Shown: piece after piece, positions 16,489-24,639 of the stretch
Layout: each line of letters starts with the position of its first letter
Numbering within the stretch: the first letter of the stretch is position 1
DNA from: Pseudomonas sp. NFIX28
GTDB taxonomy: Bacteria; Pseudomonadota; Gammaproteobacteria; Pseudomonadales; Pseudomonadaceae
Length of the DNA stretch: 55,748 nucleotides
Direction: 5' to 3'
NCBI RefSeq assembly: GCF_900107395.1
Contig: NZ_FNPW01000024.1
Span: 1-55,748, forward strand
The notes under the pieces: model-generated
Told to the model about the DNA's origin: nothing
Seen by the model: only the letters and a program-made list of their open reading frames with translations
Databases searched by the model: none
Translations under genes and position numbers: made by a program

Positions 16489-17703
16489 ATGCAGCAATGG
16501 ATCAGGGATTTTTCGTTGTCGGCGCTGGTGGCCGGGTTTATCGCCACGCTGATTTCCTACGCCGGGCCGCTGGTGATCATCTTCCAGGCGGCCAAGGCCG
16601 CGGGCCTGCCCCAGGAAGTGTTGTCGTCCTGGGTCTGGGCGATTTCCATCGGCAGCGGGGTGCTGGGCATCGTCCTCAGCCTGCGCTTCAAGGTGCCGGT
16701 GGTCATCGCCTGGTCGGCGCCGGGCTCGGCGCTGCTGGTGGCGCTGCTGCCGGGCATCGGCCTCGACCAGGCGGTGGGCGCCTACCTGGTGGCCAGCGCG
16801 CTGATCCTGCTGATCGGCCTGTGCGGCATCTTCGACAAGATCGTCGGCCGGCTGCCGCCAGCGATATCCGCGGCCATGCTGGCGGGCATCCTGTTCAGTT
16901 TCGGTACCGGGCTGTTCCGCTCGATCCAGGACAAACCGCTGCTGGTCGGGGCGATGTTCGCCACCTATCTGCTGGGCAAGCGCCTGGTGCCGCGCTACGC
17001 GGTATTGGCGGTGTTGCTGGTGGGTTGCGCGATGTCCCTGGCGATGGGCGATATCGACGGCACGGCGCTGGTGATCGGCCTGGCCACGCCGCACTGGATC
17101 AGCCCCGCGTTCAGCTGGAGCGCTGTGCTCAACGTCGCGCTGCCGTTGGTCGTGGTGGTCCTGACCGGGCAGTTCGTGCCGGGCATCGCCGTGCTGCGTA
17201 ACGACGGCTACCGCACGCCGGCCAGCCCGATCATCGCCAGCAGTGCCTTCGCCAGCCTGCTGCTGGCGCCGTTCGGTTGCCACGGCCTGAACCTGGCGGC
17301 CATCACCGCGGCCATCTGCACCGGCCGCGAAGCCCACGAAGACCCGGGCAAGCGCTACGTGGCCGGGGTCATGGGCGGGCTGTTCTACCTGCTGCTGGGG
17401 ATCTTCGGCGCGACGCTGGTTTCGCTGTTCAGCGCCTTCCCCCAGGCGTTGATCGCGGCCCTGGCCGGGCTTGCGCTGTTCGCCGCCATCGGTGGCGCCC
17501 TGAGCAGCGCCATGGCCGTGCCGCGGGATCGCGAAGCGGCGTTGATCACCTTCCTGGTGACGGCCTCGGGCATGTCCCTGTTCGGTTTGTCGGCGGCCTT
17601 CTGGGGATTGCTGTTCGGCCTCGCGGCCCATGGCGTGCTGACCCTGCGCCGGCCGCAAGCGCTGCCGACGAACGGCGAGGCCGCGGCCCAGGCGCGCCAT
17701 TGA
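16489..17703 (+). CDS. benE: Benzoate:H+ symporter, BenE family
   Basis: A second inner-membrane benzoate carrier of a different fold from BenK. The protein of about 404 residues is highly hydrophobic with about 12 spans. It carries BenE-family features such as YAGPLVIIFQAA, VIAWSAPGSALL, LPPAISAAMLAGILF and FGCHGLNLAAITAAICTG. The ATG at 16489 follows a TTGGAG ribosome site. An in-frame ATG at 16465 is also possible. It ends the ben cluster. Confidence 0.9.
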   Translation: MQQWIRDFSLSALVAGFIATLISYAGPLVIIFQAAKAAGLPQEVLSSWVWAISIGSGVLGIVLSLRFKVPVVIAWSAPGSALLVALLPGIGLDQAVGAYLVASALILLIGLCGIFDKIVGRLPPAISAAMLAGILFSFGTGLFRSIQDKPLLVGAMFATYLLGKRLVPRYAVLAVLLVGCAMSLAMGDIDGTALVIGLATPHWISPAFSWSAVLNVALPLVVVVLTGQFVPGIAVLRNDGYRTPASPIIASSAFASLLLAPFGCHGLNLAAITAAICTGREAHEDPGKRYVAGVMGGLFYLLLGIFGATLVSLFSAFPQALIAALAGLALFAAIGGALSSAMAVPRDREAALITFLVTASGMSLFGLSAAFWGLLFGLAAHGVLTLRRPQALPTNGEAAAQARH

Positions 17704-17729
17704 CGCCGGAAAAAGGCTGCGGCCGGTAG

Positions 17730-17785
17730 CGAAAACCTTGTGTTGAAAACTGTGTATCGAAAACCGTGTATCGGAAACCTTGCAC
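17730..17785 (+). repeat. Short imperfect tandem repeat, period about 14 bp, four units
   Basis: Units GAAAACCTTGTGTT, GAAAACTGTGTATC, GAAAACCGTGTATC and GGAAACCTTGCAC follow one another just after benE. Function unknown. The rest of the 289-bp gap up to 17992 shows nothing clear. Confidence 0.6.
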
Positions 17786-17992
17786 GGGCGCGCCTGCCCT
17801 CAATGCCGGGGCTGACAAGCCCGCGCAATGAGCAGGCAGCTGGTCGGCTGCGCTGTTCCCGAGCCGCTGTCGAAGCCGGGCGGGCAAGTCCCAGCACCTA
17901 TACTCAATCCAGGCATGGTCGTGCGGTACCCGGTTCAAGCCTGCCCGTTGCGAGCGGGTGGCCGTGGCCGACGCTGTGCGAGGGTTGCCATC

Positions 17993-19081
17993 TTGGGCCT
18001 GCGTGTGCTGATCGTCGTGATGCTGCTGGTGCTGTCTGGATGCAGCACGCCCCAGCGCGTGCGCGAGGCGGTGGCGCCGGTGGTGATTTCGCCCAGCACC
18101 TGGCGCCAGGTCGACCGGGAAATCGCCCAGGCCTCGCAACAGGCGGTGCTCCAGGTCAAGGTGTTCGCCCGCGGCTCCATGGAGCACTGGCGGATACGCG
18201 TCTATGCGGTCACCGAAGAAACCTTCATCCCTTGGTTCAGCAGCTACTGGACCCAGGAATGGATGGCCATGAAAGTCAGTTGGTACAGCCTCAGCGCCGG
18301 CGACGAGGAGGACATGGCGGCCAAGCGGCTGGCGGCCTACCTGCAGAAGCAATACCAGGAGCAGGTGCTGGCGCCGGTGGCGGTGGAGATCGACCCGGAT
18401 GCGATCCTCGGCCAGGCCACGGAGTTCTATATCGAGCTGCTGGACAAGCAGATACAGCTCATCGCCCAGCGCTACCGGGTGCCGGCCGCGCAGCTCAACC
18501 AGCGGCTCAACGGTATCAAGGCGATTCGCCTGGGGCCGCCGCCGGCGCGCGATGCGTCGCTGTACCAGGTGCTGCGGAGCAAACCCTTGAACAGCTTGCC
18601 GGCCTACTCGGCGCTGTACCAGCAGATCCACAACGCCCCGGCGGGCACCGGCGAGGTGTCGTCGGAGGCGGGGATTGTCTCGGTGGCCCGGCAGGCCAGC
18701 GAAAAGTTCGAAGCGCAGATGGCCGGTCGTGGCATTACCAGCGCCGCGGCGGCGGTGGCCGGCAAGGTCGCGGGCGCGGTGATTTCCCTGGGCGCCGCCG
18801 GTTTTCGCGCGATTGCCCATGAGAGCGACCGGGCCGAGACCGAGGCGCAGATTCGCCAGAGCCTGGGCAAGGAGTTCGACCAGGCCTGGCTCAAGCTGAT
18901 GAACAACACCGGCAACGGCGTGATGGCCGGGGTCTATTACCTGGCCGGGCAGGTCGAGGGCGAGTTGGGTAAACGTGCCACGCAGGAGCTGCCGACCGAG
19001 GTCGCGGCGCCGCAGGCGCAGGGCTCGTCGGTGAGCGTTCCGCAGCCAGGCCCGGACTCGCAATGGACACCGCAGCCGTGA
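17993..19081 (+). CDS. Putative lipoprotein of unknown function
   Basis: The protein has 362 residues from the chosen start. A lipoprotein signal (LGLRVLIVVMLLVLSGCSTP) has the lipobox LSGC. Ser after the Cys favours the outer membrane. The mature part has a helical region (about residues 40-240) with many charged residues, then a Gly/Ala-rich hydrophobic stretch (TSAAAAVAGKVAGAVISLGAAGFRA) that could insert into a membrane, and a low-complexity C-terminus. I do not recognise the family. The TTG at 17993 lies 8 bases after GAGGG and gives a normal signal peptide. An ATG at 17915 or an earlier start would give an unusually long N-terminal part. Confidence 0.65.
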   Translation: MGLRVLIVVMLLVLSGCSTPQRVREAVAPVVISPSTWRQVDREIAQASQQAVLQVKVFARGSMEHWRIRVYAVTEETFIPWFSSYWTQEWMAMKVSWYSLSAGDEEDMAAKRLAAYLQKQYQEQVLAPVAVEIDPDAILGQATEFYIELLDKQIQLIAQRYRVPAAQLNQRLNGIKAIRLGPPPARDASLYQVLRSKPLNSLPAYSALYQQIHNAPAGTGEVSSEAGIVSVARQASEKFEAQMAGRGITSAAAAVAGKVAGAVISLGAAGFRAIAHESDRAETEAQIRQSLGKEFDQAWLKLMNNTGNGVMAGVYYLAGQVEGELGKRATQELPTEVAAPQAQGSSVSVPQPGPDSQWTPQP

Positions 19082-19104
19082 GCGGCGCCGCGCCGATCGC
19101 TCCC

Positions 19105-19129
19105 GCAGGAGCGAAGCGTGCTCGCGAAA
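19105..19129 (+). repeat. Single degenerate REP
   Basis: GCAGGAGCGAAGCGTGCTCGCGAAA resembles the left REP arm found elsewhere in the window, with several changes. No partner arm is near. The rest of the gap up to 19320 shows nothing else. Confidence 0.5.
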
Positions 19130-19320
19130 GCGCCTTGCCCGGCACATCGCCCAAGGCCTGCGCCCCAGCCTGCTGGCTCCATCAGGGGCACTGGGCAGGC
19201 CCAAGGTTTTTTTCGCCGGGCTGTCGATTTGCCGCATGCCCGGGCGACTAGTTCACACAAGGGCCGACCGACACCCAGGCCGGGTCCGCAGGTTCAACCC
19301 CAATCAGCAGGAGCAGAATC

Positions 19321-19674
19321 ATGTCTTATGTCGATGGTTGTGTCCTGGCGGTTCCCACCGCCAACCTCGAAGCGTTCAAGCAGCATGCGCAGACCGCGGC
19401 GAAGGTGTTCAAGGGCTACGGCGCCCTGAGCGTGGTCGATTGCTGGGGAGACGACGTGCCCGAAGGCAAGCTGACCTCGTTCCCCATGGCGGTCAAGCTC
19501 AAGGCCGACGAGACGGTGGTGTTCAGCTGGATCATCTGGCCATCCCGCGAAATCCGCGACGCTGGCATGCAAAAAGCCATGGAAGACCCACGGCTCAAGC
19601 CCGACGTCTGCCCGATGCCGTTCGACGGCCAGCGCATGATTTATGGCGGGTTCAAGATGTTGGTGAATGCCTGA
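19321..19674 (+). CDS. DUF1428 family protein
   Basis: A 117-residue cytoplasmic protein with the family pattern MSYVDGCVLAVPTANLEAFKQHA, YGALSVVDCWGDDVP, TVVFSWIIWPSREIRD and MPFDGQRMIYGGFKML. The fold is a dimeric alpha/beta (ferredoxin-like) barrel. No function is established for the family. An AGCAGGAG site precedes the ATG. It is a single gene followed by a REP array. Confidence 0.88.
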   Translation: MSYVDGCVLAVPTANLEAFKQHAQTAAKVFKGYGALSVVDCWGDDVPEGKLTSFPMAVKLKADETVVFSWIIWPSREIRDAGMQKAMEDPRLKPDVCPMPFDGQRMIYGGFKMLVNA

Positions 19675-19738
19675 GCGGGCAGGGCGATGTGGCCGGTCGG
19701 GCATTAGGCGAGCAAGCCAGCCACACCGCATCGCCCCC

Positions 19739-20198
19739 TTCGCCGGCAAGCCTGGCTCCTACGTTTATGCGGTACACCTTCGTAGGAGCGAGGCTTGCCC
19801 GCGAAAGCACCCGCCCAGATACACCGCATCGCCTGCTTCGCCGGCAAGCCTGGCTCCTACGTTTATGCGGTACATCGTCGTAGGAGCGAGGCTTGCCCGC
19901 GAAAGCGCCCGCCCAGATCCACCGCGCCGCCCCCTTCGCCGGCAAGCCTGGCTCCTACGTTTATGCGGTACACCTTCGTAGGAGCGAGGCTTGCCCGCGA
20001 AAGCGCCCGCCCAGACACACCGCATCGCCTCCTTCGCCGGCAAGCCTGGCTCCTACGTTTATGTGGTACACCTTCGTAGGAGCGAGGCCTGCCCGCGAAA
20101 GCGCCCGCCCAGATACACCGCATCGCCCCCTTCGCCGGCAAGCCTGGCTCCTACGTTTACGCGGTACATCGTCGTAGGAGCGAGGCTTGCCCGCGAAA
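19739..20198. repeat. REP array 1: alternating REP arms with an exact 98-bp period
   Basis: Left arms start at 19782, 19880, 19978, 20076 and 20174, exactly 98 bp apart. Between them lie right arms, the first at 19739. The spacer text (GCCCGCCCAGA, then TTTATGCGGTAC) repeats too. The last arm ends 4 bp before the stop codon of the methyltransferase gene on the other strand. Left and right arms differ by a compensating base-pair swap in the stem. The 64 bp between 19675 and 19738 hold a decayed REP. Confidence 0.92.
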
Positions 20199-20201
20199 GC
20201 G

Positions 20202-21248
20202 TTATTTACGCGCCTCGAGAATCAGGTTGAACGGCGTCTCTGCGGCGCGGCGGAACTGGCTGAAGCCGGCTTCGCTGAAGACCCGGCGCAGGCGCGCTTC
20301 GCCGGCTTGGGCACCGAGACCCAGGCCGACTTCCTGGGACAGCGAGTTGGGCGTGCAGATAAAGGTCGAGGCGGCATAGAACAGCCGGCCGACCGGGTTG
20401 ATGTTCTGGTCCAGGTGATCGTTGGCGAACGGCTCGACCAGCAACACGCTGCCGTCGTCCTTGAGCGCTTGATAGGCATGTTGCGCGGCGCCCACCGGGT
20501 CGCCCATGTCGTGCAGGCAATCGAAGAAACAGATCAGGTCGTAGTCGTTGCCGGGGTAGGTCTTGGCGCTGGCCTGGGCGAAATGCGCGCGGCTGGCCAC
20601 GCCGGCTTCCTCGGCCCGTTGCGTCGCGGTGACGATGGAGGGCTGGTGGTAGTCGAAGCCGAAGAACTGCGAGGCGGGATAGGCCTGGGCCATGATCACG
20701 GTCGATGCGCCATGGCCGCAGCCGATGTCCGCCACCTTGGCCCCGGCCTGCAGTTTTTCCACCGCGCCTTCCAGGGCCGGCAGCCACTCGGCCACCAGGT
20801 GCGCCCGATAGCCCGGACGGAAGAAACGCTCGGTGCCGCTGAACATGCACGGATGATGGTCGCCCCAGGCCAGGGCGCCGTCGCCGCGCATCGCCGCCAG
20901 CAGTTTGTCCTTGTCGTGGAACAGCGCAGAGACCACCACGGCACCACCGGCCACGTACACCGGCGAGTCCTCGATGGCCAGCGCCAGGGCCTGTTCTTCC
21001 GGCAGGCGGAACTGGCCGTCGCGGTGTTCCATGTAGCCGGACGCGGCATGCGCGCTCAGCCATTCGCGCAGCAGGCGCGCGTTGCAGCCGGTCCTGTCGG
21101 CCAGCGTCTCGGGGCTGACGAATTGACTGTCGGCCATGGCCCGGTACAGGCCCAGTTCCTCGCCGAGAATCATGTTGGCGAGCATTGCCGCGCCGCCCAT
21201 GTCTGACACCAGCTTGCCCATGAAATCATTGAGCTTGGCTTCGTCCAT
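20202..21248 (-). CDS. SAM-dependent methyltransferase with N-terminal winged helix
   Basis: The protein has 348 residues. The N-terminal part (about 1-100) looks like the winged-helix dimerisation domain of O-methyltransferase-like proteins (LGLYRAMADSQFVSPETLADRTGC). The SAM-binding domain carries VADIGCGHGAST (motif I), FFGFDYHQPSI (motif II acidic end) and DLICFFDCLHDMGDP. The substrate is unknown. I chose the ATG at 21248 because a GGAGG site lies 6 bases upstream. The 25 codons before it look non-coding. The 3' end abuts REP array 1. Confidence 0.82.
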   Translation of the reverse strand: MDEAKLNDFMGKLVSDMGGAAMLANMILGEELGLYRAMADSQFVSPETLADRTGCNARLLREWLSAHAASGYMEHRDGQFRLPEEQALALAIEDSPVYVAGGAVVVSALFHDKDKLLAAMRGDGALAWGDHHPCMFSGTERFFRPGYRAHLVAEWLPALEGAVEKLQAGAKVADIGCGHGASTVIMAQAYPASQFFGFDYHQPSIVTATQRAEEAGVASRAHFAQASAKTYPGNDYDLICFFDCLHDMGDPVGAAQHAYQALKDDGSVLLVEPFANDHLDQNINPVGRLFYAASTFICTPNSLSQEVGLGLGAQAGEARLRRVFSEAGFSQFRRAAETPFNLILEARK

Positions 21249-21647
21249 GGCCTTGTCCTCCGCTGTGAGGGTCACTGTCGCAGACGGCCCGGCAGTGGCC
21301 GGATGGATGCACGCGGCGCACATCGGGAGGCCATGTCCCGAGGCTGCCGAAAGAAGCGAGCCTGCTCAGGCAGGCCTCGCCCTGACCAACGGATGCACCG
21401 CCGCCGCCAGTTGCGGCGCGGTGCGCGGGTACTGCTCAGGATGACGGCGCCGGCCAGCGTTTGGAGGTCGCCGGCGTGGCGCGCAGCGGGCTTGCGAACG
21501 CTCGGGGACGGCGCTCCTGGGCGGTAGGTAAGGTGAGTCTAGTACGCTGGCGGAGCGCCATCTGGTTGTCCGATAAGGGGCAGCCACCAGCCCGGGGCGT
21601 AAGGAATTTCTGGCCGCCCGATCGCCTCGGGCGGGGCCTTGTCGCCG
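21249..21647. other. 399 bp intergenic region
   Basis: No supported gene is seen. Near the CAP-protein stop codon an 8-bp stem (CCGCCCGA / TCGGGCGG, about 21613-21633) could end transcription from the minus-strand gene, but no T-run follows. The methyltransferase promoter should lie in the left part. Confidence 0.4.
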
Positions 21648-22499
21648 TTACGGGGTGCCGAACAGCGCGGTCCAGTAGATGCCGGCGTCGCTTTTCGGGT
21701 CGAGCGCATACGCCGCGCCCAGTTCGCGAAATTGCGGGTTCATCAGGTTGGCGCAATGGCCAGGGCTGGCCAGCCAGCCGTCGACCACCTTGCTCACCGT
21801 GTCCTGGCCGGCGGCGATGTTCTCGCCGATCTGCTGGCCGGCATAACCCGCCAGTTCGGCGCGGTCGCCGGGCGTGCGGCCGTTGCGATCCTTGTGGTCG
21901 AAGAAGTTGTTATTGGCCATGTCCCGGCTATGGTCCTGGGCCGCGCTCGCCAGGGCGGCGCTCCAGGCCAGCGGGGTGGCGGCGGCAAAAGCCTGGCCGC
22001 CGCACTGGCGCGGCTGCGCGCGGGCGCTGTTGAGGGTTTGCAAGAGCTTCTGGCCTTCCGCCTGGCCGTCGCCGAGGCGCGCGGTGAGCAGCGGCCGGGC
22101 CAGGACGATGCGCCATTGCTGGCCGCTGCGGCTGACGCCGATATCGACGAACTGCGGGTCCAGCACCACCTGGCAAAAACTTTCCTGCACCGCCTTCATG
22201 GCCGCTTGCGCATCGCGCGGGCCGGACAGGCTGATGGCCTGCACGTTGACCATCGGGTAGGCGCTGCTGGCCAGGGCCTGCTGCAGGTTGTCGATGCCGC
22301 TGGCCGGCAGCACCAGGCGCGGGTCGGCGGCCAGTGGCGGCAGCTCCTGCGATACCTGGCCGGCGCAGCGCTGGACCTGGCTGCGGTAGGTGTTGATCGA
22401 GGTCACCAGCTGTGTTTCTTCGGTCGCGACCGCGGCGGTGGCGAATGCCAACCCCAGCGACAACGCGGTCAGCGGCAGAATGGATGATGGGCGGCGCAT
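21648..22499 (-). CDS. Exported CAP/SCP-domain protein
   Basis: The protein has 283 residues with a signal peptide (RRPSSILPLTALSLGLAFA to AVATEE), so it is periplasmic or secreted. The C-terminal half is a CAP (YkwD-like) domain: HSRDMANNNFFDHKDRNGRTPGDR, then GENIAAGQ, then WLASPGHCANLMNPQFRELGAAY. The N-terminal half is a separate domain with conserved Cys that I do not recognise. The role of bacterial CAP proteins is largely unknown. It is divergent from the SleB-like hydrolase gene. The ATG at 22499 follows GGGAGACC. Confidence 0.82.
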   Translation of the reverse strand: MRRPSSILPLTALSLGLAFATAAVATEETQLVTSINTYRSQVQRCAGQVSQELPPLAADPRLVLPASGIDNLQQALASSAYPMVNVQAISLSGPRDAQAAMKAVQESFCQVVLDPQFVDIGVSRSGQQWRIVLARPLLTARLGDGQAEGQKLLQTLNSARAQPRQCGGQAFAAATPLAWSAALASAAQDHSRDMANNNFFDHKDRNGRTPGDRAELAGYAGQQIGENIAAGQDTVSKVVDGWLASPGHCANLMNPQFRELGAAYALDPKSDAGIYWTALFGTP

Positions 22500-22734
22500 G
22501 GAGGTCTCCCGTGAGCGAATTGTGCTCATGATGCGCGATTTCGCCCCGGGCGGCGCAAGGTCTTTTTTCCTTGCGCGGGGATATTCATCGGCCCGCCGTG
22601 GGGCCGTTGAGGCACGGGCCACGGGGGCTGGCGGCGAACTACACTGATATTGAGTTGCCACCGGGCTGCTGCCTTCAGGGCCGGTCGGGGCGGCTTTCCT
22701 GTGCCCGGGCCGGGCGTGTGGCAAAGGTGCGGAC

Positions 22735-23340
22735 ATGCGCTCGACGACGATTGCCTGCGGTCTTGTGATCCTTCTTTGCGGGGGGCTGGCAATTGCCGCG
22801 GGCGAAGCGGCGGCTGCCGAAACGGCGGTCGACAAGGCGCAGGTCCTGGAGCAGAAAGCCGCGCAGCAGCAACAGGCGCCCCGCAGCGAAACCATTACCT
22901 CAACCGAGGCCCAGGCGGTGGACCCGGCCGGCGCCGCGCCGCTGGACGATGCCATTACCTGCCTGGCGCGCTCCATCTACTGGGAGTCCAAGGGCGGGAC
23001 CGCCACCGATATGGAGGCGGTGGCCAGCGTGGTGCTCAACCGGGTCGGCCATGAGGGTTTTCCCGACACGGTGTGCGCGGTGGTCAAGCAGGGCGTGGAG
23101 CAGGGTGCCTGCCAGTTTTCCTGGTGGTGCGACGGGCGTTCGGATCAGGTGCAGGAAGACGAGCCTTACGCGATGGCCAAGGAAATCGCGCGCAAGGCGC
23201 TCAACCAGCAGCTCCGGGACCGCACCCACGGCGCCCTGTATTTCCACGACCGGAGTGTACGGCCCGATTGGGCCAGGCAATACCGCAAGACCGCCGAGAC
23301 CGGGAAGTTCCTGTTCTACAAACCCTCAGGCAGCAAGTAG
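22735..23340 (+). CDS. Exported cell-wall hydrolase, SleB/CwlJ type
   Basis: The protein has 201 residues. A signal peptide (RSTTIACGLVILLCGGLAIA) is followed by a Gln-rich linker. The SleB-like domain then spans about residues 75-195: CLARSIYWESKGG with the catalytic Glu, VASVVLNRVGHEGFP, VVKQGVEQGACQFSWWCDG, and HGALYFHDRSVRPDW. Members act on peptidoglycan, probably as lytic transglycosylases or amidases. The stop codon TAG is part of the first REP of array 2. Confidence 0.85.
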   Translation: MRSTTIACGLVILLCGGLAIAAGEAAAAETAVDKAQVLEQKAAQQQQAPRSETITSTEAQAVDPAGAAPLDDAITCLARSIYWESKGGTATDMEAVASVVLNRVGHEGFPDTVCAVVKQGVEQGACQFSWWCDGRSDQVQEDEPYAMAKEIARKALNQQLRDRTHGALYFHDRSVRPDWARQYRKTAETGKFLFYKPSGSK

Positions 23341-23810
23341 GAGCGAGGCTTGCCCGCGAAAGCGTCCGCCCAGACCCACCGCGCCGCCTGCTTCGCCGGC
23401 AAGCCTGGCTCCTACGTTTACGCGGTACATCTTCGTAGGAGCGAGGCTTGCCCGCGAAAAGCGCCCGCCCAGACCCACCGCGCCGTCTTCTTCGCCGGCA
23501 AGCCTGGCTCCTACGCTTACGCGGTGCATCTTCGTAGGAGCGAGGCTTGCCCGCGAAGGCGTCCGTCCAGATACACCGCGCCGCCTTCTTCGCCGGCAAG
23601 CCTGGCTCCTACGTTTACGCGGCACATCTTCGTAGGAGCGAGGCTTGCCCGCGAAAGCGTCCGCCCAGACCCACCGCGCCGTTTTCTTCGCCGGCAAGCC
23701 TGGCTCCTACAACGGCGCGGTACATCTTCGTAGGAGCGAGGCTTGCCCGCGAAAAGCGCCCGCCCAGACCCACCGCGCCGTCTTCTTCGCCGGCAAGCCT
23801 GGCTCCTACG
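23337..23810. repeat. REP array 2: alternating REP arms, period 98-99 bp
   Basis: Left arms start at 23337, 23435, 23534, 23632 and 23730. Right arms lie between them and the last one ends at 23810. The units are almost the same as in array 1, 3.1 kb away, including the spacer GCCCGCCCAGACCCACCGCG. The first arm contains the stop codon of the hydrolase gene. The ~110 bp after the array, up to 23919, carry only the leader of the next gene. Confidence 0.92.
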
Positions 23811-23919
23811 ACCGCGTCGCCCAAGCCTGGCTCCTGCGCGATGGTGTTGGGTATCATGCGTGCCCGCTGTCAGCGCCCGATCCCACGGGTGTGCCGCAAT
23901 CTTTGGAGCCCTCCGCGCA

Positions 23920-24606
23920 ATGCCGATCATCAGCCACTTCCAGACCCCGTGCCCGGAGGCCGTCAACAGCCAGATCCTGCAGATGGTGGTCGATTACCTG
24001 ACCGATATCAGCGCCGTGGCGATCCCGCCCAGCAACCTGCTGTACAACATCTACCAGTACGCCATCGGCTACGAGGTGCATCTGTATCTGCAGGCGCTGG
24101 ACGGCTCCCGGGGCATCGCCGTGGAACTGCTGGTGGCCAGCGACGAAGACGATCCGCAGCAGGTGCTGGGTTTCCTGTTGTACCTGCCGGTCAAGGACGA
24201 CCCCGAGGCGTGTGGCGTGGCCTATATGGCGGTGCGTGCCAGCCATCGCCGGCAGGGGATTGCGCGGGCGCTGCTGGCGCAGATGCGCGAGCGCTACCCG
24301 CATGCCGAGCTGACGTGCTCGACGGCCAAGGTTGCCTGGTTCGAGGCCCTGGGCTTCCAGGTGCTGGGCGTGCGCGGTCCGCAGGTGCTGATGAACACCC
24401 GCGACCATGCCACCGACGGCTTGATGGGCCTGCTGGATGTGGCGCCGATCTACCGCTCGCTGGAAGTGCGGCAGATTCACAGCTACCTGCTGCAAAAGCA
24501 CGGCAAGCGGGCGATGCTCGATGCCGAAAAACAGCGCGACCGCCACCTGGACCAGATGACCCGCAATGCCCAGGCGCTGGTGCGCGAGCGCCTGGGGCAG
24601 GGCTGA
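23920..24606 (+). CDS. GNAT-family acetyltransferase
   Basis: A 228-residue protein with one GNAT domain. Motif A is in VAYMAVRASHRRQGIARALLAQM (R-R-Q-G-I-A binds acetyl-CoA), and AKVAWFEALGFQVLG forms the C-terminal part of the fold. The N-terminus and the ~70-residue charged C-terminus (IHSYLLQKHGKRAMLDAEKQ) are extensions typical of an uncharacterised Pseudomonas group. The acceptor is unknown. The ATG at 23920 follows TTTGGAG. A longer open frame reaches back into the REP array and is not believed. Confidence 0.8.
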   Translation: MPIISHFQTPCPEAVNSQILQMVVDYLTDISAVAIPPSNLLYNIYQYAIGYEVHLYLQALDGSRGIAVELLVASDEDDPQQVLGFLLYLPVKDDPEACGVAYMAVRASHRRQGIARALLAQMRERYPHAELTCSTAKVAWFEALGFQVLGVRGPQVLMNTRDHATDGLMGLLDVAPIYRSLEVRQIHSYLLQKHGKRAMLDAEKQRDRHLDQMTRNAQALVRERLGQG

Positions 24607-24639
24607 GGCCGGCTTGGCCCCAGGCTCGGAGCCGGGCGC

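Noticed and set aside
19652..20230. Many overlapping open frames of 80-105 codons on both strands in REP array 1
   Set aside because: They are translations of the repeat itself (recurring AGKPGSY and RRSEACPR strings), keep no codon bias, and have no ribosome sites. They arise because 98 bp units happen to lack stops in several frames.
19739..23810. Regular repeats with constant period considered as CRISPR arrays
   Set aside because: The repeats alternate in orientation, the 'spacers' are themselves repeated, and no cas gene is nearby. They are REP/REPIN arrays.
23201..23966. Long open frames across REP array 2, including one running into the GNAT gene
   Set aside because: Same repeat translation as in array 1. 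The GNAT gene has its own ATG and TTTGGAG site at 23920.
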